The notes under the pieces: generated by a model
Database searches by the model: none
Seen by the model: only the letters and a program-made list of their open reading frames with translations
Told to the model about the DNA's origin: nothing
Part shown: in pieces, positions 8,555-17,396 of the stretch
Layout of the letters: each line of letters opens with the position of its first letter
How positions within the stretch are numbered: position 1 is the stretch's first letter
DNA from: Defluviimonas salinarum
Lineage (GTDB): Bacteria; Pseudomonadota; Alphaproteobacteria; Rhodobacterales; Rhodobacteraceae
DNA length: 64,000 nt
NCBI RefSeq assembly: GCF_026013545.1
Contig: NZ_JAPDOG010000003.1
Location: forward strand, 1 to 64,000
Direction of reading: 5' to 3'
Position numbers and translations under genes: made by a program

Positions 8555-10006
8555 TCAGTACGGCGCCTCGACCGGCCCCATGCCGACGTAGACGCTCTTG
8601 ATCTGGCTGTAGTGCTCGATCGCCGCCTTCGAGTTCTCGCGCCCCACGCCCGAGAGCTTGACGCCGCCGAACGGCGCCTCCACCGGGGCGAGGTTGTAGG
8701 CGTTGATCCAGCACGACCCGGCCTCGAGCCGCCCGACCAACCGGTGCGCGCGGGTCAGATCGCGGGTGAAGACCCCCGCCGAAAGGCCGAATTCCGTTGC
8801 ATTGGCTCGGGTTACGACCTCGTTCTCATCCTCGAAATCGAGCACCGCCATCACCGGCCCGAAGATCTCTTCCCGGGCGATCGCCATCGTGTCGGTGACA
8901 TCGGCGAAGACCGTGGGCCGGATGTAGTAGCCCCCGTCCCCGGCCCGCGCGCCGCCGGTCACCAGCCGCGCACCCTCGGCCTTGCCCGCCTCGACGTAAG
9001 CCAGAACCTTCTCCATCTGCGCGGCCGAGACGACGGGGCCCATCTGCACCGCCTCGTCCATCGGATCGCCGAGCCGGATCGCCTCGGTGCGCTCCTTGAG
9101 CCGGGCGAGGAACCGTTCCTTGATGCCCTTCTGGACAAAGACCCGCGTGCCGTTCGAGCAGACCTGGCCCGAGGAGTAGAAATTGCCCAGAAGCGCGCCG
9201 CCGACCGCATCCTCGACATCGGCATCATCGAACACGATCAGCGGCGACTTGCCGCCAAGCTCCATCGTGACATGCCGCATCCCCTCGGCCGCGGCGGCAT
9301 AGACCTTGCGCCCGGTCGGCACCGAGCCCGTCAGCGAGACCTTGGCGACGCGCGGATCGGTGATCAGCGAGGCCCCCACCGCACCGCGGCCCTGCACGAC
9401 GTTCATCAGCCCCGCCGGTAGCCCGGCCTCGACGAGAATTTCCGCGACTTTCAGGGCACATAGCGGCGTGACTTCAGACGGCTTGAAGATCATCGCATTG
9501 CCCATCGCGAGCGCCGGGGCCGACTTCCAGCAGGCGATCTGGGTCGGGTAGTTCCAGGCGCCGATGCCGACGCAGACCCCGAGCGGCTCGCGCACCGTGT
9601 AGACGAAATCGCGCCCCAGAGGGATCGTCTCGCCGGTGACGGCGGGCACGAGGCCCGCGAAATACTCCAGCGCGTCCGCGCCGGAGGTCGCGTCGGCGAC
9701 CAGCGTCTCCTGCAGCGGCTTGCCGGTGTCGAGCGTCTCCAGCTCCGACAGCGCGCGGTTGCGCTCGCGGATCAGGTCGGCGGCGCGGCGCAGGATGCGG
9801 GCACGCTCGACCGGCTTGACGAGCGCCCATTCCGCCTGCGCCCGCGCGGCCGAGGCGATGGCGCGCTCGACCACCGCGGGCGTCGCCTCGTGGACGCGGG
9901 CGATCACCTCGCCGGTCGCGGGGTAGATCACCTCGATCTCGGCGCCTGCCCTGTCCTCGAGATAGGCGCCATCGACGAAATGGCTGGCTTTCGGCTGCGC
10001 TCTCAT
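8555..10006 (-). CDS. betB: Betaine aldehyde dehydrogenase
   Basis: A 483-residue NAD(P)-dependent aldehyde dehydrogenase converting betaine aldehyde to glycine betaine. The catalytic Glu is in [15 protein letters not shown] and the nucleophilic Cys in [14 protein letters not shown]; the C-terminal [15 protein letters not shown] motif is typical of BetB. The ATG at 10006 overlaps the stop of betI by four bases (ATGA), so the genes are translationally coupled. The longer open frame upstream is in the shadow of betI and is not used. Confidence 0.95.
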   Translation of the reverse strand: MRAQPKASHFVDGAYLEDRAGAEIEVIYPATGEVIARVHEATPAVVERAIASAARAQAEWALVKPVERARILRRAADLIRERNRALSELETLDTGKPLQETLVADATSGADALEYFAGLVPAVTGETIPLGRDFVYTVREPLGVCVGIGAWNYPTQIACWKSAPALAMGNAMIFKPSEVTPLCALKVAEILVEAGLPAGLMNVVQGRGAVGASLITDPRVAKVSLTGSVPTGRKVYAAAAEGMRHVTMELGGKSPLIVFDDADVEDAVGGALLGNFYSSGQVCSNGTRVFVQKGIKERFLARLKERTEAIRLGDPMDEAVQMGPVVSAAQMEKVLAYVEAGKAEGARLVTGGARAGDGGYYIRPTVFADVTDTMAIAREEIFGPVMAVLDFEDENEVVTRANATEFGLSAGVFTRDLTRAHRLVGRLEAGSCWINAYNLAPVEAPFGGVKLSGVGRENSKAAIEHYSQIKSVYVGMGPVEAPY

Positions 10007-10584
10007 TCGGTCGTCTCCAGTTCGCGTTCCAGGTAGTCCATGACGATCTCGGCGGCCCCGGCACCATCCGGCGTTCCGGCTTTCAGCGCCTCGCGGATGT
10101 AGACGCCATCGATCATTGCGCCGAGGCCCTGCGCCACCGCCTCTGCGCGCACGCCGACGAGCGGGCGCAGGTCGTGGCAGAGGTTCGAGTTCAGCCGCCT
10201 CTGGTAGATGCCGAGCAATCGCCGCGCCTCGGGCAGGGTCTGGGCGAGGACGTAGAAATTCAACCACGCGCCAATGGTTTCGCGGCGAAAGCTCGAGCTC
10301 GCGAAGCTCGCCCGGACGATGCCCTGAAGCCGGCCGCGCGGCCCCTCGGCGGCCGCGAGTGCGCCGCGCACCTCGGCGCCGTAGAGCGTCAGGATATGGC
10401 GCATCGCGGCGAGGAAGATCTGCTCCTTGGAGCCGAAATAGTGATGCGCCAGCGCCGAGGACATTCCCGCCCGCTTGGCGATCTGGCTGACCGTGACATC
10501 CAGCGATCCGGTGCGGCCGATCTCGGTGATCGTGGCCTTGACCAGGGCCGCCTTGCGAATCGGTTCCATCCCAACTTTCGGCAT
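10003..10584 (-). CDS. betI: TetR-type repressor of choline/betaine genes
   Basis: A 193-residue TetR-family regulator. It opens [19 protein letters not shown], closely like E. coli BetI, followed by the helix-turn-helix ([20 protein letters not shown], residues about 33-52). The C-terminal ligand domain keeps the [15 protein letters not shown] segment that is characteristic of BetI. BetI represses the bet genes, with relief by choline. It is first in the operon, overlapping betB by four bases. Two matching dyads lie upstream (10630-10643 and 10783-10796), so it probably controls both itself and the choline importer. Confidence 0.93.
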   Translation of the reverse strand: MPKVGMEPIRKAALVKATITEIGRTGSLDVTVSQIAKRAGMSSALAHHYFGSKEQIFLAAMRHILTLYGAEVRGALAAAEGPRGRLQGIVRASFASSSFRRETIGAWLNFYVLAQTLPEARRLLGIYQRRLNSNLCHDLRPLVGVRAEAVAQGLGAMIDGVYIREALKAGTPDGAGAAEIVMDYLERELETTE

Positions 10585-10629
10585 CCGCCCGCCCTTTCCG
10601 ATGTGGACTCTATCGCTACACGAAGTTTT

Positions 10630-10643
10630 ATTGACTCGTCAAT
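10630..10643. promoter_or_regulatory. BetI-type operator, betIBA side
   Basis: ATTGACTCGTCAAT is a near-perfect dyad (ATTGA/TCAAT arms). It lies 46 bases upstream of betI in the direction of betI transcription and covers a possible -35 (TTGACG on the minus strand). An almost identical dyad precedes choX, and ATTGA-type palindromes are typical of BetI targets. Confidence 0.7.
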
Positions 10644-10782
10644 CAACAAAAATAAAACCACGCCCCGCAGAGGTTCCCTTGAGAAATCTGACAGTTGGAC
10701 TAGTCTTTTCCGCACGACATGCCCGGAACCGCTGCGGCGGCCCGAGATTTTTTTCTTGCGCTCCGACGCGGGATGTATGTTT

Positions 10783-10796
10783 ATTGATCCGTCAAT
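10783..10796. promoter_or_regulatory. BetI-type operator, choX side
   Basis: ATTGATCCGTCAAT, with the same arms as the site at 10630, lies 22 bases before the choX start codon and therefore in or just after its promoter. The pair indicates common choline control of uptake and oxidation. Confidence 0.7.
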
Positions 10797-10818
10797 CAAG
10801 AAAACAGGGAGACAGCGA

Positions 10819-11757
10819 ATGACCCTTTCCAAGACCCTGCGTGCGACACTGCTGGCCACGGCCGCGCTCACCGTCGCGGCGCCGGCCTTCGCCGCCGGTT
10901 GCGACAAGGTGGTGTTCTCCGATGTCGGCTGGACCGACATCACCGCCACCACCGCAGTGACCACGACGATCCTCGAGGCGCTCGGCTACGAGACCGACGT
11001 CAAGGTTCTGTCGGTGCCGGTGACCTATACGGGCCTCGCCGAAGGCGACATCGACGTCTTCCTCGGCAACTGGATGCCGACGATGGAAGCCGACATCGCC
11101 CCCTACCGCGAGGCGGGCACGGTCGATACGATCGGCCGCAACCTTGAGGGCGCGAAATACACGCTCGCCACCAACAAGGCGGGTGCCGATCTCGGCATCA
11201 CCGACTTCGCCGCGATCGCCGCGCAGAAGGATGCGCTCGAGGGCAAGATCTACGGGATCGAGCCGGGCAACGACGGCAACCGGCTGATCATCGACATGAT
11301 CGCGGCGAACCAGTTCGGGCTTGATGGCTTCGAGGTGGTGGAAAGCTCCGAACAGGGAATGCTGGCACAGGTCGGCAACGCCGACAGCGACGGCAAGCCG
11401 ATCGTCTTTCTCGGCTGGGAACCGCATCCGATGAACGCGACCTTCGAGATGACCTACCTTTCGGGCGGCGACGATGTCTTCGGCCCGAACTTCGGCGGCG
11501 CCGAGGTCTTCACCAACACCCGCAAGGGCTATGTCGCGGAATGCGCGAACACCGGCAAGCTGCTCACCAACCTCACGTTCACGCTCGAGATGGAAAACGA
11601 GATCATGGACGGGATCCTCAACGACGGCGAGGCGCCGGACGAGGCCGCCAAGAAATGGCTTTCCGAGAACATGGACGCGCTCGGCCCCTGGCTTGACGGC
11701 GTGACCACGAAGGACGGCGGCGACGCGATGGCCGCCGTGGAGACCGCGCTGAACTGA
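10819..11757 (+). CDS. choX: Choline ABC transporter, periplasmic binding protein
   Basis: A 312-residue secreted protein with a clear signal peptide (TLLATAALTVAAPAFAAG, cleavage after about residue 24). The mature part is of the OpuAC/ChoX substrate-binding type: DVGWTDITATTAVTT at the start, FLGNWMPTMEADI and VFLGWEPHPMN around the ligand site, rich in aromatic residues that box the trimethylammonium group. It delivers choline to the ChoW-ChoV importer. An AGGGAGA ribosome-binding site precedes ATG 10819, and the long open frame upstream is spurious. It is first in choXWV, divergent from betIBA and next to a BetI-type operator. Confidence 0.93.
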   Translation: MTLSKTLRATLLATAALTVAAPAFAAGCDKVVFSDVGWTDITATTAVTTTILEALGYETDVKVLSVPVTYTGLAEGDIDVFLGNWMPTMEADIAPYREAGTVDTIGRNLEGAKYTLATNKAGADLGITDFAAIAAQKDALEGKIYGIEPGNDGNRLIIDMIAANQFGLDGFEVVESSEQGMLAQVGNADSDGKPIVFLGWEPHPMNATFEMTYLSGGDDVFGPNFGGAEVFTNTRKGYVAECANTGKLLTNLTFTLEMENEIMDGILNDGEAPDEAAKKWLSENMDALGPWLDGVTTKDGGDAMAAVETALN

Positions 11758-11774
11758 CAACCGGTTCGCGCGAG

Positions 11775-11811
11775 GTCCCTCTCCGTCACACTCCCTGCGG
11801 CGGAGAGGGAC
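11775..11811 (+). promoter_or_regulatory. Intra-operon hairpin after choX
   Basis: Perfect 11-base arms GTCCCTCTCCG (11775-11785) and CGGAGAGGGAC (11801-11811) with a 15-base loop. It is followed only by CATTTC, not a T-run, so it is more likely an mRNA 3'-end stabiliser or leaky attenuator than a full terminator. It would let the binding protein be made in excess over ChoW and ChoV. Confidence 0.6.
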
Positions 11812-11878
11812 ATTTCTACCAGAACGGGGAAACCGTGGCATCGGTCCGCGCGGCCGGCCGCGATTTTGGGGATGAGGG

Positions 11879-12730
11879 ATGGACTGGCTCGAACAGCTTT
11901 GGCTCGCGGATCACAAGATCCCGGTCGGAAAGGCCGCAAAGACACTTTTCGACTGGATGAAAGACAATCTGAAACCGGCCTTCCGGCTGATCTCCGACGT
12001 CATGGATGCCATGATCAACGGCATCCTCTGGCTGCTGGACACGCCGCATCCCCTGGTCATCGTGGCGATCTTCGTCGCGATCACCTGGCTCGTGCAGCGG
12101 AACTGGAAGACCTGCGTGATGGTGGCGCTCGGTTTCCTCTTCATCCTCAACCAGGGCTACTGGGACGAGACGATGCAGAGCATGACGCTGATCCTGTCGT
12201 CCTGCATCGTCTGCATGGCGGTCGGCGTGCCGATCGGCATCGCCGCCGCCCACCGGCCGAGGCTCTATGCCGCGATGCAGCCGATCCTAGACCTGATGCA
12301 GACGCTGCCGACCTTCGTCTACCTGATCCCGGCGATCATCTTCTTCGGCCTTGGCATGGTGCCCGGCCTTCTGGCGACCGTGATCTTCGTGCTGCCGGCG
12401 CCGATCCGGCTGACGCATCTCGGCGTCTCCTCGACGCCGACCGCGCTCATCGAGGCGCTGACCGCGTTCGGCGCGACCAAGCGGCAGGTGCTCTTCAAGG
12501 CCGAGCTTCCTTACGCCTTTCCCCAGATCATGGCCGGTCTCAACCAGACAATCATGCTGTCGCTGTCGATGGTCGTCATCGCCGCCCTCGTCGGAGCGAG
12601 CGGGCTCGGCGTGCCGGTGATGCGGGCGCTTCAGTCGGTCAACACCGCGCTCGGGTTTGAATCGGGCTTCGTGATCGTGGTCGTGGCCATCGTGCTCGAC
12701 CGGATGCTGCGCCGGGGGAGCGCGCAATGA
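11879..12730 (+). CDS. choW: Choline ABC transporter, permease
   Basis: A 283-residue inner-membrane permease of the OpuAB/ProW type. A soluble N-terminal stretch (to about residue 50) is followed by about six helices. The cytoplasmic EAA-like loop, which docks the ATPase, is at residues about 188-210 (ALIEALTAFGATKRQVLFKA). It follows choX after a 120-base gap that contains a strong hairpin. Its stop codon overlaps the choV start by four bases (ATGA). It imports choline across the cytoplasmic membrane together with ChoX and ChoV. Confidence 0.93.
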   Translation: MDWLEQLWLADHKIPVGKAAKTLFDWMKDNLKPAFRLISDVMDAMINGILWLLDTPHPLVIVAIFVAITWLVQRNWKTCVMVALGFLFILNQGYWDETMQSMTLILSSCIVCMAVGVPIGIAAAHRPRLYAAMQPILDLMQTLPTFVYLIPAIIFFGLGMVPGLLATVIFVLPAPIRLTHLGVSSTPTALIEALTAFGATKRQVLFKAELPYAFPQIMAGLNQTIMLSLSMVVIAALVGASGLGVPVMRALQSVNTALGFESGFVIVVVAIVLDRMLRRGSAQ

Positions 12731-13782
12731 GGGGGGACGCCACAATGATCGGCCAGGACATCGCGGTCGAGTTCGACAAGGTCAACATCGTCTTCGGCGA
12801 GCATCCCGAACGCGCCCTGCCGCTGATGGACGAGGGTCTGAGCCGGGGCGTCATTCAGAAGCGCACGGGCCAGGTGCTCGGCGTGCATGACTGCTCGCTG
12901 ACCGTCGCGAAGGGCGAGATCCTCGTGCTGATGGGGCTCTCGGGCTCGGGCAAGTCGACGCTCCTGCGCGCGGTCAACGGGCTCAACCCCGTTTGCCGCG
13001 GCAAGGTCACGATCCATGACGAGGGCTGGATCTGCGAGGTCGGCAGCGCCTCCGCACCCGACCTGCTCAAGGTGCGGCGCGAATGCGTGGCGATGGTGTT
13101 CCAGCAGTTCGGCCTGCTGCCCTGGCGGACGGTGCGCGAGAACGTGGGCCTCGGCCTCGAACTTGCCGGCCAGACCCCGGCCCAGCGTCGCGCCAAGATC
13201 GACGAACAGCTCGCGCTGGTCGGCCTCAGCGACTGGGCCGAGCGCAAGGTGGGCGAGCTCTCCGGCGGCATGCAGCAGCGCGTCGGCCTCGCCCGCGCCT
13301 TCGCCACCGAGGCGCCGATCCTCCTGATGGACGAACCCTTCTCGGCGCTCGATCCCTTGATCCGCACCCGGCTCCAGGATGAACTGCTGGAGCTCCAGGA
13401 AAAGCTGCACCGCACGATCATCTTCGTCAGCCACGACCTCGACGAGGCGTTCAAGATCGGCAACCGGATCGCGCTGATGGAAGGCGGGCGCATCGTGCAA
13501 TGCGGCACCGCGCGCGAGATCATCGCCAACCCGGCCTCGGACTATGTCGCCGATTTCGTAGCGCACATGAATCCGCTCGGCGTGCTCACTGCCTCGGACA
13601 TCATGAAGCCTCCGTCAGGCGAGGCGGCGGACGGCCCCGGCGTGCCGCCCGACGCGCCGGTACGCGAGGTGATGGAGCTGTTGCGCGAAGTCCCTGCGCT
13701 CTCGGTGACCGAGGGCGGGCAGACGCTCGGCCAGATCACGCGGGAAAGCGTGATTGGCCGGCTCCTCGACCCGCGCGGGTGA
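12727..13782 (+). CDS. choV: Choline ABC transporter, ATP-binding protein
   Basis: A 351-residue ATPase. The Walker A motif is GLSGSGKST (near residue 73), the Q-loop is in VFQQFG, the signature is LSGGMQQRVG and Walker B is ILLMDEPF. The last 60 residues form a shortened CBS-like tail (DAPVREVMELL onward), where OpuA/ProV relatives sense ionic strength. The ATG at 12727 overlaps choW, but an in-frame ATG at 12745 also has a good GAGGGGGG ribosome-binding site, so the start is uncertain by six codons. Confidence 0.92.
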   Translation: MRGDATMIGQDIAVEFDKVNIVFGEHPERALPLMDEGLSRGVIQKRTGQVLGVHDCSLTVAKGEILVLMGLSGSGKSTLLRAVNGLNPVCRGKVTIHDEGWICEVGSASAPDLLKVRRECVAMVFQQFGLLPWRTVRENVGLGLELAGQTPAQRRAKIDEQLALVGLSDWAERKVGELSGGMQQRVGLARAFATEAPILLMDEPFSALDPLIRTRLQDELLELQEKLHRTIIFVSHDLDEAFKIGNRIALMEGGRIVQCGTAREIIANPASDYVADFVAHMNPLGVLTASDIMKPPSGEAADGPGVPPDAPVREVMELLREVPALSVTEGGQTLGQITRESVIGRLLDPRG

Positions 13783-13791
13783 AGGGCGGGC

Positions 13792-14655
13792 TCAGTCCCG
13801 CGACATAAGCTCGACGAGGGCGGTCAGCGCCTTGTCGTCGAGCCCGGCCTCGACGCCGCGATGGGCAAGGTCGCTGAAAAGCTGCGGCAGCTCCGCATGT
13901 GCCCCGAGCGCGCGGAACGTCGCCAGCGCGTCGTCGAGCGCCGCGGCATAGACCGTCATCGTCGCGGGCGGATTGTCGAACTTGCCCGCCGGAACGGTGT
14001 CGGAGAAGTACTTGTGATAGGCGGGCAGGACCCCCATCGACACCGGTATCTGTGAGGCGAAGACGTCGAGCGGGATGCCAGCCTTGCGGCAGACGAGCCC
14101 GCCGTAGATCATGCCGAACATGAAGCCCTGCCGGGTGGTGAAGAGTGCCGCGAAGAGCGCCGCGATCATGCCCGCCCGGTCGCCTACCCGTGCCGAGCCG
14201 CCGCCAAGCGTGCGGATGATCGGCGCGCATCTTTGCCAGACCGGCTCCGCGCCGACCATCAGAAGCACGGTCTCGGGCAGGCTGATGCCGGTCGGATAGG
14301 CGTTGATGATGCCGATCATCCAGTCCGCCCCCTGCCCGTCCAGATGTGCGGCCAGCGCCTCGGCATCCTCGGCCCCGCCGGTGCTGAGCTCGATGATCGT
14401 GCGCCCCGATACCGCGTCGCCCGCCGCGCCGAGCAGTTCCAGCGTCTTGTCGTGCGAGGCGATGCAGATCACCGTCACCGGGCTTGCCCGGAGCGCCTCG
14501 GCCGCCGAGCCCGCCTGCACAGCACCCGCCGCGACGAGCGGCGCAGCCTTCTCCGGCGACCGGTTCCAGACCGTCACCGCGTAGCCGCCCTTGATGAGCG
14601 CGATCGCGAGCGCACTACCCATGGCCCCGAGGCCGATCACCGAAACGTCCGACAT
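13792..14655 (-). CDS. NAD(P)-dependent oxidoreductase, beta-hydroxyacid dehydrogenase/imine reductase-like
   Basis: A 287-residue two-domain dehydrogenase. The N-terminal Rossmann fold starts VSVIGLGAMGSALA, and the WNRSPEKAAPLVAAGA stretch after the second strand suggests NADPH binding. The all-helical C-terminal domain resembles 3-hydroxyisobutyrate dehydrogenases but lacks their usual catalytic Lys in a GxxxKxxNN context. The combination of WNR motif, missing lysine and large helical domain is closer to imine reductase-like proteins. It is convergent with choV (10-base gap). The substrate is unknown. Confidence 0.75.
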   Translation of the reverse strand: MSDVSVIGLGAMGSALAIALIKGGYAVTVWNRSPEKAAPLVAAGAVQAGSAAEALRASPVTVICIASHDKTLELLGAAGDAVSGRTIIELSTGGAEDAEALAAHLDGQGADWMIGIINAYPTGISLPETVLLMVGAEPVWQRCAPIIRTLGGGSARVGDRAGMIAALFAALFTTRQGFMFGMIYGGLVCRKAGIPLDVFASQIPVSMGVLPAYHKYFSDTVPAGKFDNPPATMTVYAAALDDALATFRALGAHAELPQLFSDLAHRGVEAGLDDKALTALVELMSRD

Positions 14656-14726
14656 GCTGTCCCCCTCTCCAAAAAGGACAGCCTACCCCGGATCGGACCA
14701 TCCACCAAACATCCGGCCCTGCAGGT

Positions 14727-15632
14727 TCAGATGTTCGCCGCTTCGGGCGGCGGTGTGACCGCGCGCCGCTTCAGCTGCGCCTCGCGCCAGGTCATGTAGC
14801 TGATCGCCGCGATGATCAGCGCGCCGCCGGCCAGCACGAAGGGATCCACCGCCTCGCCGAAGGCGAACCAGCCGAGCGCCGTCGCCCAGACGAGTTGCAG
14901 GAAGGTCACCGGCTGGGTCACCGTCAGCGGCGCGGCCGCGAAGGCCCGCGCCATCGTGTAATGGCCGAGTGTCGCGAAGGCCGCGACCACGCCGAGCCAG
15001 CCGAGCTGTTCGAGGCTCGGCCACACCCAGACTGCGATGGCAAAGGGTGCGAGCCCCAGCGTCACCGTCAGCGACATCAGCGCCACGATCGTCGCCGGGG
15101 ACAGGGAGGCCGAGAGCCGCTTGGCGAAGAGGTAGGAGACGCCGAAGCACATCGCCGCGCCGAGCTGGGCGATGTGGCCCGCGCTCACCTCCCGCACCCC
15201 CGGCCGAAGGATGATCATCGCCCCGACGAGCGCCACGCCGATCGCGACCAGCCGCCGCGCCGCGAGCCGTTCGCCAAGGAAAAGTGCCGCGCCGAGCGTC
15301 ACCACGACCGGGTTCAGGTAGCCGATCGCCGTGACCTCGGCGACCGGGATCCGCGCCATCGCGAAGAACCACAGCGACACCGCCAGCACATGGAAGGCAC
15401 CGCGCCCGGCGACCAGCGGCCAGACCCCGGCCGCCTGCGCGCGTCGGAATGCGGGCAGAAGTGTCGGGGCGAAGAAGAAGATGCCGTAGACGAAGCGGAT
15501 GAACGCCGCCTCCACCGCGGGCAACCCGGTGCCGAGATGGCGCACCGTCCCGGTGACCGCGACGAACGAGAGCCCGGTCGCGAGCATCCACAATATGCCC
15601 GCGACGGGGCGACCTTGATCGACGGCGGTCAT
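14727..15632 (-). CDS. EamA/DMT family transporter
   Basis: A 301-residue membrane protein of ten predicted helices, built from two repeated five-helix EamA units. The first ends near IGYLNPVVVTLGAALFLGER and the second near TFLQLVWATALGWFAFGE; these ...P...LGE repeat ends are diagnostic. Such proteins export amino acids or other metabolites, but the substrate is not determinable here. ATG 15632 is chosen over longer frames because the upstream part runs through the next gene. It is 38 bases after the ArgO-type exporter and probably in the same transcript. Confidence 0.85.
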   Translation of the reverse strand: MTAVDQGRPVAGILWMLATGLSFVAVTGTVRHLGTGLPAVEAAFIRFVYGIFFFAPTLLPAFRRAQAAGVWPLVAGRGAFHVLAVSLWFFAMARIPVAEVTAIGYLNPVVVTLGAALFLGERLAARRLVAIGVALVGAMIILRPGVREVSAGHIAQLGAAMCFGVSYLFAKRLSASLSPATIVALMSLTVTLGLAPFAIAVWVWPSLEQLGWLGVVAAFATLGHYTMARAFAAAPLTVTQPVTFLQLVWATALGWFAFGEAVDPFVLAGGALIIAAISYMTWREAQLKRRAVTPPPEAANI

Positions 15633-15670
15633 GGCGAGACATGACCTTATCGTGGCGGCGGGCGCAAGGC

Positions 15671-16273
15671 TCAGCCCACGGCGAGCCGTACCGAGATCGA
15701 GATCATGACGAGCGCCACCCCGCCGTCGAGCACCCTCCAGGCTGCCTCCCGCGCGAAGACCGGGGCGAGGAGCCGCGCGCCGAAGCCGAGCGTGAAGAAG
15801 AACGCGAAGGAGCCGAGCGCCGCCCCCGCCCCGAACGCCATCTCTCGGCCCGGGTACTGCGCCGCGATCGAGCCGAGCAGCACAACCGTGTCGAGATAGA
15901 CATGCGGGTTGAGCCAGGTGATCGCGGCGAGCGTCGTGAGGACGGGCCCGAGCGCCCCCGGCCCCGCGCTTCGCGGCGCGAGCGCACCACCGCCCCGAAG
16001 CGCCGACCAGCCCGCCCGGAGGCCGTAGGCGAGGAGGAATGCCACGCCGCCCCAGCGCAGCGCCTGGCCGAGCCAGGGCGCCACCGCGCTCGCCGCCGCG
16101 AAACCCGCGACACCGGTGGCGATCAGCACCGCGTCCGAGGTCGCACAGAACAGCACGCAGGCCAGCACATGCTCGCGCCGGAGCCCCTGCCGCAGCACGA
16201 AGGCATTCTGCGCCCCGATCGCCATGATCAGTCCGACCGACACCTGAAATCCCGAAAGTCCTGCCGCCAACAT
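15671..16273 (-). CDS. argO: LysE/ArgO family amino-acid exporter
   Basis: A 200-residue membrane protein with six predicted helices. It carries the LysE/ArgO signature IMAIGAQNAFVLRQGLRREH after helix 1 and a TWLNPHVYLDTVVLLG segment in helix 4, both conserved in arginine/lysine exporters (YggA/ArgO, LysE). It exports basic amino acids when internal levels rise. It is divergently paired with a LysR regulator of the ArgP/LysG type at 16360, the standard arrangement for this exporter. Whether arginine or lysine is preferred cannot be told. Confidence 0.9.
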   Translation of the reverse strand: MLAAGLSGFQVSVGLIMAIGAQNAFVLRQGLRREHVLACVLFCATSDAVLIATGVAGFAAASAVAPWLGQALRWGGVAFLLAYGLRAGWSALRGGGALAPRSAGPGALGPVLTTLAAITWLNPHVYLDTVVLLGSIAAQYPGREMAFGAGAALGSFAFFFTLGFGARLLAPVFAREAAWRVLDGGVALVMISISVRLAVG

Positions 16274-16324
16274 CCACCCCTCCTGTCGTCACGGGCTTGA
16301 CTAGCGGGCGCCTTGATGTAAGTC

Positions 16325-16354
16325 GAATTAATGTTTCTGTTCTGTATTAAATTC
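16325..16354. promoter_or_regulatory. Dyad in the argO-argP intergenic region
   Basis: GAATTAAT (16325-16332) and ATTAAATTC (16346-16354) form an inverted repeat with a one-base bulge around a T/C-rich centre. The region is far richer in A/T than its surroundings. It is a plausible binding site for the LysR-type regulator that controls the divergent exporter. Confidence 0.5.
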
Positions 16355-16359
16355 TACTA

Positions 16360-17250
16360 ATGCATGACCCGGCCCAGCTCCAGGCCCTCGCGGCGATCCT
16401 GCGCTCCGGCTCGTTCGAGGCGGCGGCGGCGACACTCCATGTTACGCCCTCGGCGATCTCGCAGCGGCTGAAGGCGCTCGAGGAGCGGCTCGGCACGGCC
16501 CTGGTGACCCGAGGCCAACCGGCCCGCGCGACCGCCGCCGGGGCCCGCCTCGCGCGCCATTTCGAGGATGTGCAGCTCCTGGAACACGCGCTCGCCGCCG
16601 ATCTCGGCGCAAAGCTCGCGGCAGAGCGGCCAACGGTGCGGATCGCGGTCAATGCCGACAGCCTCGCGACCTGGGTCCTGCCCGCGCTCGCCGCGGTGCC
16701 GGATCTGCTCTACGACCTGGTGATCGACGATCAGGACCATTCCGCCGACTGGCTGCGTCGCGGCGAAGTGCAGGCCGCCGTGACCGCGCATGACGCACCG
16801 GTCGCGGGCTGCGACAGCCACCCGCTCGGCCAGCTGCGCTGCATCGCGTCGGCAAGCCCCGCCTTCATCGACTGGTGGTTCGCCGAGGGCGTCACCGCCG
16901 AAACACTCGGCCGCGCCCCCGCGCTGATATTCAATCAGAAGGACCGGCTTCCAACCCTCTGGGCACACCGCCTCACCGGCCGTCGGATCGCCCCGCCGAG
17001 CCATTACCTCGCCTCGAGCCGGGGCCATGTCGACGCCGCCCGGCTCGGCCTCGGCTGGGGCATGAACCCCGAGCCCCTGATCCGCCGCGACCTCGCCGCG
17101 GGGCATCTCGCGGCACTCGTGCCGGACGCGCCGCTGGATATCGCGCTTTACTGGCAGGTCGGGCGGCTGACAGGCGCGGCGATGGCGCCTCTGACACGTG
17201 CGGTCCGCGCCCAGGCGGCGGCCGTCCTGCTTCCGCCCCTTCCAGCCTGA
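16360..17250 (+). CDS. argP: LysR regulator of the ArgP/LysG (IciA) type
   Basis: A 296-residue LysR-family regulator. The helix-turn-helix covers residues about 4-60 (QLQALAAILRSGSFEAAAAT and HVTPSAISQRLKALE). The effector domain contains DSLATWVLPAL and a VIDDQDHSADWLRRGEVQAA stretch, both typical of ArgP/LysG, which sense arginine and lysine and switch on ArgO/LysE. Divergent placement against the exporter at 15671-16273 supports the assignment. Confidence 0.9.
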   Translation: MHDPAQLQALAAILRSGSFEAAAATLHVTPSAISQRLKALEERLGTALVTRGQPARATAAGARLARHFEDVQLLEHALAADLGAKLAAERPTVRIAVNADSLATWVLPALAAVPDLLYDLVIDDQDHSADWLRRGEVQAAVTAHDAPVAGCDSHPLGQLRCIASASPAFIDWWFAEGVTAETLGRAPALIFNQKDRLPTLWAHRLTGRRIAPPSHYLASSRGHVDAARLGLGWGMNPEPLIRRDLAAGHLAALVPDAPLDIALYWQVGRLTGAAMAPLTRAVRAQAAAVLLPPLPA

Positions 17251-17310
17251 CCCGCCACGGCGAAGACGCGCAAACGGCCAGCCCCGCCACCGGGATGGGC
17301 GCGACCGCCC

Positions 17311-17363
17311 TTCCCCTTCATCCTGCCGCAAATATCCCCGCCGGAGGCACCGGGCCGCCCCGG
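17311..17363. repeat. Convergent-junction repeat (copy 2)
   Basis: Between convergent argP and yebC: TTCATCCTGCCGCAAATATC followed by CCCGCCGGAGG and a short hairpin CCGGG-CCGC-CCCGG (17350-17363). It is a diverged relative of the elements at 6786 and 20152, with an A/T-rich core followed by GC-rich complementary blocks. Confidence 0.45.
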
Positions 17364-17396
17364 CGACCCGGATCCCGATCGGTCAAGCCCAAGGGC

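Noticed and set aside
7622-9421. A 599-codon plus-strand frame across betA and betB
   Set aside because: Antisense to two well-supported genes, no recognisable domain, composition of a shadow frame.
10741-10760. T-run after GC-rich sequence in the bet-cho gap as a terminator
   Set aside because: The preceding CCGC-type pairing is short and no gene on the plus strand ends nearby.
14727-16292. A 521-codon minus-strand frame suggesting an ArgO-EamA fusion
   Set aside because: The ArgO homology is in a different frame (15671-16273). The EamA protein starts at 15632, so there is no fusion.
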